Shown here: piece after piece, positions 16,940 through 25,304 of the stretch
Layout of the letters: every line of letters starts with the position of its first letter
How positions within the stretch are numbered: position 1 is the first letter of the stretch
Origin: Pasteurellaceae bacterium
GTDB taxonomy: Bacteria; Pseudomonadota; Gammaproteobacteria; Enterobacterales; Pasteurellaceae
DNA length: 64,000 bases
Direction of reading: 5' to 3'
NCBI GenBank assembly: GCA_900756155.1
Contig: CAAEJV010000013.1
Span: 3,366 to 67,365 of the forward strand
Made by a program: the position numbers and the translations under genes
The notes under the pieces: generated by a model
The model's database searches: none
What the model was told of the DNA's origin: nothing
The model's input: only the letters and a program-made list of their open reading frames with translations

Positions 16940-17941
16940 TTAATATCTTGTTAAATGTTGTAATGTATCAAACGCTTTGCCTGATGCAAGATGAGCCAAC
17001 ACATGTTGAACATTTTGTTTTAAGTCATCATGACCAAATAACTTCAACAATAATGCCACATTCGCGGCTACCGCATTAGCATGTTCAGCTTTGCCTTTAC
17101 CTTGTAAAAGTGCGGTCAGATATTGGGCATTTTCTTGCGGTTCGCCACCGCGTAAACTTTCTAAAGATTGTGTTTTTAAACCAAAATCTTCAGGCGTTAA
17201 GGTGAAGTAGTCAATTTTGCCGTTTTTAATTTCAGCGACTTGGGTTTCGCCGTGTACCGCGACTTCATCAAGACCTGCACCATGCACAACAAAAGTATGT
17301 TGATGACCTAATGCAACAGCAGTTTCTGCATAGGTTTTCACTAATTCAGGGGCATACACGCCAAGTAAATGATAAGTTGGGCGAGCAGGATTAATTAATG
17401 GACCCAAAATATTAAAAAGCGTACGCGTTTTTAATGCCGCACGAACAGGGGCGACATGTTTAAACCCATTGTGATATTGTTGAGCAAATAAGAAACATAC
17501 TCCAATATCGTCAAGTGCTTGACGAGCTTGTTCTGGTGTGACGTTTACATTCACACCGAGTGCGGTTAATACATCACTGGCACCGGATTTGCTTGATACG
17601 CTACGGTTACCGTGTTTTGCTACTTTGGCACCCATAGAAGCTGCAACAATAGCACTCGCAGTAGAAATATTAATCGTGTTTTGACCATCACCACCTGTTC
17701 CCACGATATCCGCAAAAGGGTAGTCAGGGCGAGGGAATGATTTGGCATTTTGCAAAGACGCAGATACCGCACCACTTAATTCATCGATAGTAGCTCCACG
17801 TACTTTTAACGCAATCAGCATGGCAGCGATTTGTTCGTTATTCAGTTCGCCTTGCATAATGGCATTAAAAATGACCGCACTTTCTTCTTTGTTAAGTGTT
17901 TTTCCGTTGTAAAGTTGTTCTAATAATTGAGCCGTTTGCAT
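16940..17941 (-). CDS. trpD: anthranilate phosphoribosyltransferase
   Basis: Transfers phosphoribose from PRPP to anthranilate. 333 residues, separate from trpG rather than fused as in E. coli. It shows the PRPP loop DIVGTGGDGQNTINIST, KHGNRSVSSKSGASDVL and the NILGPLINPARP stretch. It begins 11 nt after the tautomerase-like gene. Confidence 0.97.
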   Translation of the reverse strand: MQTAQLLEQLYNGKTLNKEESAVIFNAIMQGELNNEQIAAMLIALKVRGATIDELSGAVSASLQNAKSFPRPDYPFADIVGTGGDGQNTINISTASAIVAASMGAKVAKHGNRSVSSKSGASDVLTALGVNVNVTPEQARQALDDIGVCFLFAQQYHNGFKHVAPVRAALKTRTLFNILGPLINPARPTYHLLGVYAPELVKTYAETAVALGHQHTFVVHGAGLDEVAVHGETQVAEIKNGKIDYFTLTPEDFGLKTQSLESLRGGEPQENAQYLTALLQGKGKAEHANAVAANVALLLKLFGHDDLKQNVQHVLAHLASGKAFDTLQHLTRY

Positions 17942-17952
17942 AATCTCGTCCC

Positions 17953-18339
17953 TTATACGTAAATATCGTAATCTAAATCGCGTGCTTCATCGCCAGTCAT
18001 GCCACGGAAGCCCCAGCAGTGCGCAGGTTGTTCTTTAATCGTAATTTCAACGTTGTGAGATTTAATCCCAATTTTGTATTCGAGTTCGCTGAAGAGCATT
18101 TTGATTAAACGTTTTTTTGTGCCTTCCATACGGCCTTGCATGAGGTTAATTTCAATAACGGTGTAATCATCGTTACGATCGATAGGATAAAGAAAATCCT
18201 CTTTATCTAAACATAAAAAACGGATGGCATGCTTTCCGCGAGGAATGTCTAAACCAAGGTTTAAACAGTTATAAATTACTTCAGCAATATCTTGACGACG
18301 AGGTGCAAGCACTTCTTTTAATCCATATACGGTAATCAT
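17953..18339 (-). CDS. tautomerase-superfamily protein in the trp operon
   Basis: 128 residues. It begins MITVYGLKEVLAPRRQDIAE and includes RMEGTKKRLIKMLFSELE, a pattern like the Tautomerase_2 type, with a conserved-looking C-terminal tail (HCWGFRGMTGDEARDLDYD). Members of the 4-oxalocrotonate tautomerase superfamily use an N-terminal Pro1 exposed after Met removal. Here residue 2 is Ile, and no alternative start with Pro is available because the frame upstream is blocked close to the ribosome site. The gaps to trpG (9 nt) and trpD (11 nt) place it firmly in the operon. Function unknown. Confidence 0.8.
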   Translation of the reverse strand: MITVYGLKEVLAPRRQDIAEVIYNCLNLGLDIPRGKHAIRFLCLDKEDFLYPIDRNDDYTVIEINLMQGRMEGTKKRLIKMLFSELEYKIGIKSHNVEITIKEQPAHCWGFRGMTGDEARDLDYDIYV

Positions 18340-18348
18340 TTTTCTTCC

Positions 18349-18933
18349 TTAATCTCTGTTTAATAACCATTCCACAGATTGTTGTAATAATTTGGAACCT
18401 TGCACAGTAAGGATGCTTTCTGGGTGGAATTGGAAAGCACAAATTGGCAAGGTTTTATGACGAATTGCCATCACGATACCATTGTAATCGGCATTGACAA
18501 TAAATTCGTCAGGCAGATTTTTACCCATCAAAGAGTGATAACGAGCCACAGGCATTGGGTTGGCAATATCTTTAAACATGGCTTGGTTATCGTGTTGAAT
18601 GCGCGATACTTTACCATGTAATACTTCGCCTGCATGTACAACCTCTCCACCAAAGGCTTGAATAAGCGCTTGATGGCCTAAGCAAATCCCGATAATGGGC
18701 ACATCATTTTTTAAACGTTCAATGAGGGGAAGCAAGATACCTGCTTCTGCCGGAGTACCAGGCCCCGGTGAGAGCGCAAGAATCGTATCAGGTGTATTTA
18801 ATGCTTCTTGTACCACTTGTTCTAAATTGGTGTCATTACGATAAATTTTTACGTTATGCCCAAGCACACGGAATTGATCCACTAAGTTATAAGTGAATGA
18901 ATCAAAATTATCTAAAAAGAGAATATTAGCCAT
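18349..18933 (-). CDS. trpG: anthranilate synthase glutamine amidotransferase component
   Basis: Class I glutamine amidotransferase supplying ammonia to TrpE. 194 residues. The oxyanion strand SPGPGTPAEAG, the nucleophile Cys in IIGICLGHQAL (about residue 84) and the His/Glu in FQFHPESILT complete the triad. Stand-alone TrpG, not fused to TrpD. It follows trpE after 12 nt. Confidence 0.96.
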   Translation of the reverse strand: MANILFLDNFDSFTYNLVDQFRVLGHNVKIYRNDTNLEQVVQEALNTPDTILALSPGPGTPAEAGILLPLIERLKNDVPIIGICLGHQALIQAFGGEVVHAGEVLHGKVSRIQHDNQAMFKDIANPMPVARYHSLMGKNLPDEFIVNADYNGIVMAIRHKTLPICAFQFHPESILTVQGSKLLQQSVEWLLNRD

Positions 18934-18945
18934 AATTTATCGTCC

Positions 18946-20496
18946 TTATTTTGCTTGGGTATTGATTTGTTTGATTGCTTTAAGCACTGCAGCCGCTTTA
19001 TGGCGAGTTTCATCCGCTTCCATTTGTGGATCAGAATCCAATACTTCGCCACAACCCGCTTGAATATGGGCAATGCCATTTTGTACAAAAGCAGAACGAA
19101 TCACGATACAGGTATCAAAATGACCATCAGAGGTGAGATAACCGACCGCACCGCCGTAGCTGTGACGTTTTTGCTGTTCAAATTGATAGATTAACTGCAT
19201 CGCTTTGATTTTAGGCGCACCAGTTAACGTCCCCATATTCATGCAAGCTTGATAAGCGTGTAAGGCATCAAGTTCAGGACGAAGTTTACCCACTACGCGA
19301 GAAACCAAATGCATGATATGCGAATAGCGATCCACTTGCATTAATTCTGCCACTTTACGTGTACCGCTTTGGCAAACGCGAGCAATGTCATTACGCGCTA
19401 AATCTACCAACATTAAATGTTCAGCTTGCTCTTTATGATCAAGACGTAATTCTAATTCCAAGCGTGCATCCAATTCAGGGTCAATATTGCCATGGGCATC
19501 AAAACCACGCGGGCGAGAACCTGCAATTGGGTAAATTTCTAATTGACGATTATCCGGCGCATATTTCAATGCACTTTCTGGTGATGCACCGAATAAAATG
19601 AAATCCTCATCGTTCATGTAGAACATATAAGGGCTTGGATTGTTAAGTTTTAATTGCGCGTAGCTCGCAAGCGTATTCGGGCAAGCTAATGAAAAACGGC
19701 GGGATGGCACGATTTGGAACACATCACCAATATTAATATGATGTTTTAATGCTTTTACAATGCCGATGAATTTAGGGTCTTCAAAGTTGGTGCTGACCTC
19801 ATCACTTGCCGCTTTAATGGAAAGTACGCCATCAATATTTCTTAATTTTTGTGCAATAGAAAGTGCTGTTTTCGCGACTTCCACTTGTTCTTCTTGGCTA
19901 AAGCAAAAGCTTTTTAATGTGGCTTGTTGGCTTTGGTGATCGATGGTGATTAAGTTTTCTGCGAGATAAAAACTGTAATCCGGGCAGTTAATGCCATCAT
20001 CTTTTAATTCAACACCTTGCATTGGAATAAAATTTGCCACCAAATCATAAGCAAATAAACCACCTAAAAAGACAGGTGTGCTGCTATGTTGATAATGGTT
20101 AGAAATTACACGAAGTCCATCAAAAATGGTTGCAGTTTGTAATTTACTGTCTTCATCTAATTGATTGTCGAGCGGCGCGAATTGCACAGAAAATTCATTC
20201 TCAAAATTGACCGCACTTACGGTACCGAGTTGGCTTAATACAGGATGAATTTCGTTTAACACTTGTTTTCCGTTCGCATTAAATGCTCTAAAAGTCACTT
20301 GATTGCCTAAACAAGTAATTTTAACGGAAGCATTAATTAGAATAAGGCTCTGTAAGCTATTTTTACTACCAATTTCGGCAGAGTCGAGTAGAAGAGAATT
20401 TGAGTTCTGTTGGCAAAGCGTATTAAAAATTGCGGTGGTGTCGGCATGATAGGGAACCGGTTGAGAGGTCACCGCAATAAAAGGGGTATTTTTCAT
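18946..20496 (-). CDS. trpE: anthranilate synthase component I
   Basis: Converts chorismate to anthranilate with TrpG; first gene of the trp operon. 516 residues from the ATG at 20496. This ATG is preferred over a TTG two codons upstream because AGGA is spaced 6 nt from it. The tryptophan feedback site is at LLLDSAEIGSKN (LLES in E. coli). The chorismate-binding core includes FQIVPSRRFS, LMLVDLARNDIARVC, GTLTGAPKIKAMQLI and YGGAVGYL. The promoter and operator lie 25-60 nt upstream. Confidence 0.96.
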   Translation of the reverse strand: MKNTPFIAVTSQPVPYHADTTAIFNTLCQQNSNSLLLDSAEIGSKNSLQSLILINASVKITCLGNQVTFRAFNANGKQVLNEIHPVLSQLGTVSAVNFENEFSVQFAPLDNQLDEDSKLQTATIFDGLRVISNHYQHSSTPVFLGGLFAYDLVANFIPMQGVELKDDGINCPDYSFYLAENLITIDHQSQQATLKSFCFSQEEQVEVAKTALSIAQKLRNIDGVLSIKAASDEVSTNFEDPKFIGIVKALKHHINIGDVFQIVPSRRFSLACPNTLASYAQLKLNNPSPYMFYMNDEDFILFGASPESALKYAPDNRQLEIYPIAGSRPRGFDAHGNIDPELDARLELELRLDHKEQAEHLMLVDLARNDIARVCQSGTRKVAELMQVDRYSHIMHLVSRVVGKLRPELDALHAYQACMNMGTLTGAPKIKAMQLIYQFEQQKRHSYGGAVGYLTSDGHFDTCIVIRSAFVQNGIAHIQAGCGEVLDSDPQMEADETRHKAAAVLKAIKQINTQAK

Positions 20497-20521
20497 AATC
20501 AATCCTGTATTCTGAACTTTT

Positions 20522-20539
20522 GCACTATTAAACTAGTAC
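20522..20539 (-). promoter_or_regulatory. TrpR operator of the trp operon
   Basis: On the minus strand GTACTAGTTTAATAGTGC is a near-palindrome, close to the known TrpR operator (GTACTAGTT-AACTAGTAC). It covers the -10 element of the trpE promoter, so bound TrpR would block RNA polymerase directly. Confidence 0.88.
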
Positions 20540-20555
20540 ATAATGCATAAGTCAA
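20527..20555 (-). promoter_or_regulatory. trpE promoter
   Basis: TTGACT (20550-20555), a 17-nt spacer and TTTAAT (20527-20532) on the minus strand. The start of transcription would be near 20520, only about 24 nt from the trpE ATG, so there is no space for a leader peptide or attenuator. Confidence 0.8.
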
Positions 20556-20640
20556 GAAAATAATCAAAAAATTGGCGTGATTTTACAATATTTTTTTAAT
20601 TTTTAACCAAAGATATTAAAAATAGAGAAAGTTGATTAGA

Positions 20641-20675
20641 AAAAAGCCATTTTGAGGCACCATCTCAAAATGGCT
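20641..20675 (-). terminator. azoR terminator
   Basis: AGCCATTTTGAG pairs with CTCAAAATGGCT around a 7-nt loop, and on the minus strand it ends in a T run. It lies 24 nt beyond the azoR stop and insulates the trp promoter. Confidence 0.9.
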
Positions 20676-20699
20676 TAATAGAAGAAGGAGATTCAGTGA

Positions 20700-21281
20700 T
20701 TAGAGAGAAGCAACGATCTCATCAATTTTATTTCTTGCGGAACGTTGTGCTTTTTCAATTGCCTCTGCACCTAATCCAATACCTTTTGCATAAGCAAACT
20801 GAACATCGGTAATACCAACAAAACCTAAAATGGCTTTTAAGTAATTTGTCACATTGTTGTTTTCATCATACATGCCACCAAAACTTGCTAATACAATCGC
20901 TTTTTTACCTTGAAGTAAACCTTCAGGGCCATTTGCGGTGTATTGGAAAGTCACACGAGGACGCGCAATAAAATCAAAATAAGATTTAAGTTGTGTTGGG
21001 ATACCTAAGTTATACATTGGCGCACCAATTACAATGATATCTGCTGCTTTTAATTCAGCCACTAATTCATCAGATAAGGCTAAAAGTGCATTTTCTTCTG
21101 CTGTTTTAGGTTCGCCACGTACTGCAGTAGCCGCCGTTGCATCAAAATGGGGAAGTTGTTGCGCCGCTAAATCACGTACCACAATGTTGTGACCTTTTAA
21201 TTTTTCAATGGTGTAATCGGCTAATTTATTGCTTTGAGAGTTATCTGCAAGGATGCTTGATTTTAATACTAATACGTTCAT
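20700..21281 (-). CDS. azoR: FMN-dependent NADH:quinone oxidoreductase / azoreductase
   Basis: 193-residue flavodoxin-fold enzyme of the AzoR family, which reduces quinones and azo compounds with NADH. FMN-binding features are the N-terminal strand VLVLKSSI followed by SNKLAD, the IIVIGAPMYNLGIPTQLKSYFDFIAR region (about 85-110) and LASFGGMY (about 140). Monocistronic with a clear terminator. Physiological substrate not shown by the sequence. Confidence 0.93.
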   Translation of the reverse strand: MNVLVLKSSILADNSQSNKLADYTIEKLKGHNIVVRDLAAQQLPHFDATAATAVRGEPKTAEENALLALSDELVAELKAADIIVIGAPMYNLGIPTQLKSYFDFIARPRVTFQYTANGPEGLLQGKKAIVLASFGGMYDENNNVTNYLKAILGFVGITDVQFAYAKGIGLGAEAIEKAQRSARNKIDEIVASL

Positions 21282-21501
21282 AGAGTTTCCTTTAATTTGT
21301 GTCTAACAAAAGTGCGGTCATTTTATCGGAAATTTTGAATAGATAAAGTAACTATAAGGAAAATCATTGTTTACTAATTGGAAAGAATTCAGCGAGATAT
21401 TAACAAGTGTGGTGGAAAGTGCTAAAATTCTCCGCCGCACTTGGTTTGCTCAATAGTGGGAGTGAATGAAAGTGCGGTTTGTTTTTAATCATTATTTGCA
21501 T

Positions 21502-21522
21502 GTTGCCTTTCGTATGGGCGAC
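21502..21522 (+). promoter_or_regulatory. thrS operator: tRNA-Thr anticodon-arm mimic
   Basis: A 7-bp stem (21502-21508 with 21516-21522, including U-G wobbles) closes a 7-nt loop TTCGTAT. In tRNA numbering the loop has U33, CGU at 34-36 (the threonine anticodon for ACG) and A37. It is centred about 30 nt before the ATG. In E. coli, ThrRS binds such a structure in its own mRNA to repress translation. The rest of the 260-nt region between azoR and thrS holds two single USS copies. Confidence 0.8.
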
Positions 21523-21541
21523 CACTGTATAAGGAAAAATT

Positions 21542-23473
21542 ATGCCTATTATTACTTTACCGGACGGTTCTAAACGTGAATTTGATCGTCCAGTTTCGGT
21601 GTTAGAAGTGGCTCAAGATATCGGAGCCGGTCTTGCCAAAGCAACTATCGCGGGCCGTGTAAACGGCGTACGTCATGATGCTTGTGACATCATCAATGAA
21701 GATGCCAACCTTGAAATTATTACAGCAAAAGATGAAGACGGTTTAGAAATTATTCGTCACTCTTGCGCACACTTGCTTGGTCACGCAATCAAACAATTAT
21801 TTCCAGATGTCAAAATGGCAATCGGTCCAACGATTGAAAATGGCTTCTATTATGACGTGGATTTAGACCGTTCTTTAACGCAAGAAGATATTGATGCTAT
21901 CGAAAAACGTATGCTTGAATTGGCGAAAACCAATTATGACGTCATCAAAACTCCGGTAAGCTGGCAAGAAGCAAGAGATACTTTTGAAAAACGCGGTGAG
22001 CCATATAAAATGGCGATCTTAGATGAAAACATCGAACGTACTGCAACGCCTGCACTTTATCATCACGAAGAATACATTGACATGTGTCGTGGGCCACATG
22101 TGCCAAATATGCGTTTCTGCCAACACTTCAAATTAATGAAGGTTGCGGGTGCATACTGGCGTGGTGATAGCAAAAATAAAATGTTACAACGTATCTACGG
22201 TACAGCTTGGGCAGATAAAAAACAATTAGCGGAATACTTAACTCGCTTAGAAGAAGCGGCAAAACGTGACCACCGTAAAATCGGTAAAGCGTTAGATTTA
22301 TATCATATGCAAGAAGAAGCACCGGGTATGGTGTTCTGGCATAATGATGGTTGGACAATTTTCCGTGAATTGGAAACCTTCGTACGTACTAAATTAAAAG
22401 AATACGATTATCAAGAAGTGAAAGGTCCGTTCATGATGGACCGTGTGTTATGGGAAAAAACAGGTCACTGGCAAAACTACGGCGATTTGATGTTTACTAC
22501 ACAATCAGAAAACCGTGAATATGCGATTAAACCAATGAACTGCCCAGGACACGTTCAAATCTTTAACCAAGGTTTAAAATCTTACCGTGATTTACCAATC
22601 CGTATGGCGGAATTTGGTTCTTGTCACCGTAATGAACCATCGGGTTCTTTACACGGTTTAATGCGTGTACGTGGCTTCACTCAAGATGATGCACACATTT
22701 TCTGTACTGAAGACCAAATTGAAAGTGAAGTAACCAGCTGTATCAAAATGGTTTACGACATTTACAGCACTTTCGGTTTCCAAAATATTCAGGTGAAATT
22801 ATCTACTCGTCCTGAAAAACGTATCGGTGCAGATGATATGTGGGATCGTGCAGAAGCAGGTCTTGCGGCAGCATTAGCGCATAACGGTCTTGAATATGAA
22901 ATTCAAGAAGGTGAAGGTGCATTCTATGGGCCGAAAATTGAGTTTGCATTACGCGACTGTTTAGATCGTGAATGGCAATGCGGTACTATCCAATTAGACT
23001 TTGCATTACCTGGTCGTCTAAATGCGTCTTATGTGGCGGAAGACAATGATCGTCGTACACCGGTTATGATTCACCGTGCGATTTTAGGTTCGATTGAACG
23101 TTTCATCGGTATCATTACTGAAGAATATGCAGGTTTCTTCCCGGCATGGTTAGCTCCAGTACAAGCGGTTGTGATGAACATTACAGACAGCCAAGCAGAC
23201 TACGTGCAAAAAGTCGTGAAACAACTTTCTGATGCTGGATTACGTGTTAAAGCAGATTTACGTAATGAAAAAGTCGGCTTTAAGATCCGCGAACACACCT
23301 TACGTCGCGTACCTTATATGCTCGTTTGCGGTGATAAAGAAATCGCAGAAGGCAAAGTGGCGGTTCGTACCCGTAAAGGTGCAGATTTAGGTACTTTCAC
23401 GATTGAAGAATTTGCTGAAATCTTAAAATCCCAAGTAAGACAACGTGAGTTGAAATTGTTGGGTGAAGAGTAA
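21542..23473 (+). CDS. thrS: threonyl-tRNA synthetase
   Basis: 643 residues (E. coli 642). Order: TGS domain (1-61, starting MPIITLPDGSKREF), the N2 editing domain with HSCAHLLGHAIKQLF (zinc/His site that clears Ser-tRNA-Thr), the class II catalytic core with KPMNCPGHVQIF (zinc-binding Cys) and GSCHRNEPSGSLHGLMRVRGF (motif 2), and a C-terminal anticodon-binding domain (about 540-643). AAGGA lies before the ATG. Probably autoregulated by the upstream hairpin. Confidence 0.98.
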   Translation: MPIITLPDGSKREFDRPVSVLEVAQDIGAGLAKATIAGRVNGVRHDACDIINEDANLEIITAKDEDGLEIIRHSCAHLLGHAIKQLFPDVKMAIGPTIENGFYYDVDLDRSLTQEDIDAIEKRMLELAKTNYDVIKTPVSWQEARDTFEKRGEPYKMAILDENIERTATPALYHHEEYIDMCRGPHVPNMRFCQHFKLMKVAGAYWRGDSKNKMLQRIYGTAWADKKQLAEYLTRLEEAAKRDHRKIGKALDLYHMQEEAPGMVFWHNDGWTIFRELETFVRTKLKEYDYQEVKGPFMMDRVLWEKTGHWQNYGDLMFTTQSENREYAIKPMNCPGHVQIFNQGLKSYRDLPIRMAEFGSCHRNEPSGSLHGLMRVRGFTQDDAHIFCTEDQIESEVTSCIKMVYDIYSTFGFQNIQVKLSTRPEKRIGADDMWDRAEAGLAAALAHNGLEYEIQEGEGAFYGPKIEFALRDCLDREWQCGTIQLDFALPGRLNASYVAEDNDRRTPVMIHRAILGSIERFIGIITEEYAGFFPAWLAPVQAVVMNITDSQADYVQKVVKQLSDAGLRVKADLRNEKVGFKIREHTLRRVPYMLVCGDKEIAEGKVAVRTRKGADLGTFTIEEFAEILKSQVRQRELKLLGEE

Positions 23474-23502
23474 TTAATTCTTTAAAATCTTAATTAAAAA
23501 TG

Positions 23503-23528
23503 ACCGCACTTTGATGTGCGGTTTTTTT
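23503..23528 (+). terminator. thrS terminator built from USS
   Basis: ACCGCAC and GTGCGGT pair around TTTGAT, followed by seven T. It separates thrS from the mutarotase gene. Confidence 0.88.
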
Positions 23529-23600
23529 ATATTCACGATATAAAAATAAACTCAAGCCTCTCTTTCTTCTATATAATAGCCTTATCACAAGGAGGCGAAT

Positions 23601-24419
23601 ATGACAGCTCAAATTCAACAATTAACACCAGAATTAACGTTAGAACATATCAATGAAATCCCTGTTTTAACCTTAAATCACCCTGTGGGTTCAGCTCGAA
23701 TTGCATTACAAGGGGCGCAGCTATTAAATTGGCAACCTAAAGGGGTAGAGCAGGATATTTTTTGGTTAAGTGAGATTGAACCTTTCACACAAGGTGTGGC
23801 AATTCGCGGTGGTGTACCGCTTTGTTACCCTTGGTTTGGTGCCGTAAAACAACCTTCACACGGTACAGCGCGTTTACGTTTGTGGCAATTAAGTGATTAT
23901 GATCTGCAAGCGAATAAAGTGCGGTTAGAATTTTCGCTCTTTTCTGAATATGGTGTGATTGAAGCCAAAATGAAAATGGAATTTACCGATAAATGCACAA
24001 TGACTTTAACGCATTTAGGCCAAGAACCTGCTCAAGCGGCATTACACAGTTATTTTAATATTGGTGATATTTCACAAATTGAAGTCCAAAATTTACCAAA
24101 CCGTTGTTATGACTCATTACAAGGTAAACATACTGATGTCCCTTCAACTCGAAGAATAGAACAAGGCGTCGATTGTATTTATGCATTAGAGGAAGATAAA
24201 ACATTCTTGGTAGATAAAGCATTTAATCGACGTATTCAAATTACCCATCATCATGCAGATTCAATTGTGCTATGGAATCCTTGGGAAAAAACGCCAAGTG
24301 CAATGAAAGCAGATGGATATCGAAATATGGTGTGTATTGAAACCGCAAGATTAGAGAAATTACTTCAATTTGGCGAAAGTATTTCTGCTGAAATAACTGC
24401 TTTGCCCGCTGATATTTAA
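23601..24419 (+). CDS. D-hexose-6-phosphate mutarotase (YeaD-like aldose-1-epimerase family)
   Basis: 272 residues. Interconverts alpha and beta anomers of hexose 6-phosphates by family inference. It shows the family stretches QGAQLLNWQPKG, IRGGVPLCYPWFG and HGTARLRLW, a putative catalytic His in ALHSYFNIGDI, and VLWNPW plus the Glu in VCIETARLE near the C-terminus. GGAGG precedes the ATG. It lies between thrS and infC, which are adjacent in E. coli, and has its own upstream gap, so it is probably a separate transcription unit. Confidence 0.88.
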   Translation: MTAQIQQLTPELTLEHINEIPVLTLNHPVGSARIALQGAQLLNWQPKGVEQDIFWLSEIEPFTQGVAIRGGVPLCYPWFGAVKQPSHGTARLRLWQLSDYDLQANKVRLEFSLFSEYGVIEAKMKMEFTDKCTMTLTHLGQEPAQAALHSYFNIGDISQIEVQNLPNRCYDSLQGKHTDVPSTRRIEQGVDCIYALEEDKTFLVDKAFNRRIQITHHHADSIVLWNPWEKTPSAMKADGYRNMVCIETARLEKLLQFGESISAEITALPADI

Positions 24420-24433
24420 AGGAATAGAAATCC

Positions 24434-24463
24434 TTGTTGCATAAATGTGGCAAATACTATAAA
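24434..24463 (+). promoter_or_regulatory. candidate infC promoter
   Basis: TTGTTG, an 18-nt spacer and TATAAA (24458-24463) lie about 100 nt before infC and after the mutarotase stop. Confidence 0.45.
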
Positions 24464-24560
24464 ATTTTGCCCGTTTTTTGTTTGTTTTTATAGCAAATGA
24501 TTTAATAAATCTTCTGTTTGAAGACAGTCGATTTTTTCTTAAATAAATAGAAGGAATAAC

Positions 24561-25106
24561 ATTATCAAAACCGTAAAAAAAGCTCCGGCAGCTAACCGCC
24601 CGAATCGCATTAACGATGAAATTCGAGTAAAAGAAGTTCGTTTGATTGACCAAGATGGTGAACAAGCGGGGATTGTATCAATTCAACAAGCCTTAGATAT
24701 GGCAGAACAAGCAGCGCTTGATTTAGTTGAGATCAGTCCGAATGCCGAACCACCGGTTTGTCGTATTATGAACTACGGCAAGTTCCTCTATGAAAAGAGC
24801 AAAACCGCAAAAGAACAGAAGAAAAAACAAAAAGTCGTACAAGTGAAGGAAATTAAATTCCGTCCAGGTACAGACGAAGGTGACTACCAAGTTAAATTAC
24901 GTAGCTTAATCCGTTTCTTAGAAGATGGCGATAAAGCCAAAATTACCGTACGTTTCCGTGGTCGTGAAATGGCTCACCAAGATATCGGTTTAGACGTATT
25001 AGAACGTGTTAAAAACGATTTGGCTGACATTTCTGTGGTGGAATCTGCACCAGGTAAATTAGAAGGTCGCCAAGCAGTAATGGTGTTAGCACCTAAGAAA
25101 AAATAA
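24561..25106 (+). CDS. infC: translation initiation factor IF-3
   Basis: 181 residues from the ATT at 24561. No ATG or GTG start exists in a suitable place. AAGGA sits 5 nt before ATT and 8 nt before the next codon, ATC (24564), which is an equally possible start giving 180 residues. Use of a non-standard start codon is the known basis of IF3 autoregulation. The N-terminal domain contains RPNRINDEIRVKEVRLI. The linker and C-terminal domain contain VDLVEISPNAEPPVCRIMNYG-type sequence and FRGREMAHQDIG. First gene of the infC-rpmI-rplT operon. Confidence 0.95.
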   Translation: MIKTVKKAPAANRPNRINDEIRVKEVRLIDQDGEQAGIVSIQQALDMAEQAALDLVEISPNAEPPVCRIMNYGKFLYEKSKTAKEQKKKQKVVQVKEIKFRPGTDEGDYQVKLRSLIRFLEDGDKAKITVRFRGREMAHQDIGLDVLERVKNDLADISVVESAPGKLEGRQAVMVLAPKKK

Positions 25107-25304
25107 TTTTTTATTTAGATCTAATCTAGATAATCGAATTTTCACTTCGGTGAGAATACAACTGCACATTGGGCAAACTACGCAGCCTAATTGCTTTTGG
25201 AGAAGGGCAATTCAATTTGCCATATTGGAATAATTAGTGCCTACAAGTAATCTTCGGATTCGCCTAATTATGTGTTTAACTTAAAATGCGGAGTTATTTT
25301 AACA
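25107..25304 (+). promoter_or_regulatory. structured infC-rpmI intergenic leader
   Basis: 198 non-coding nt inside the operon. ATTTTCAC (25138-25145) and GTGAGAAT (25150-25157) form a stem closed by a stable C-UUCG-G loop. AATTGC (25189-25194) and GCAATT (25207-25212) form a second. In E. coli, L20 represses rpmI-rplT by binding structured RNA just here. I infer the same role; the exact L20 site is not resolved by eye. Confidence 0.5.
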
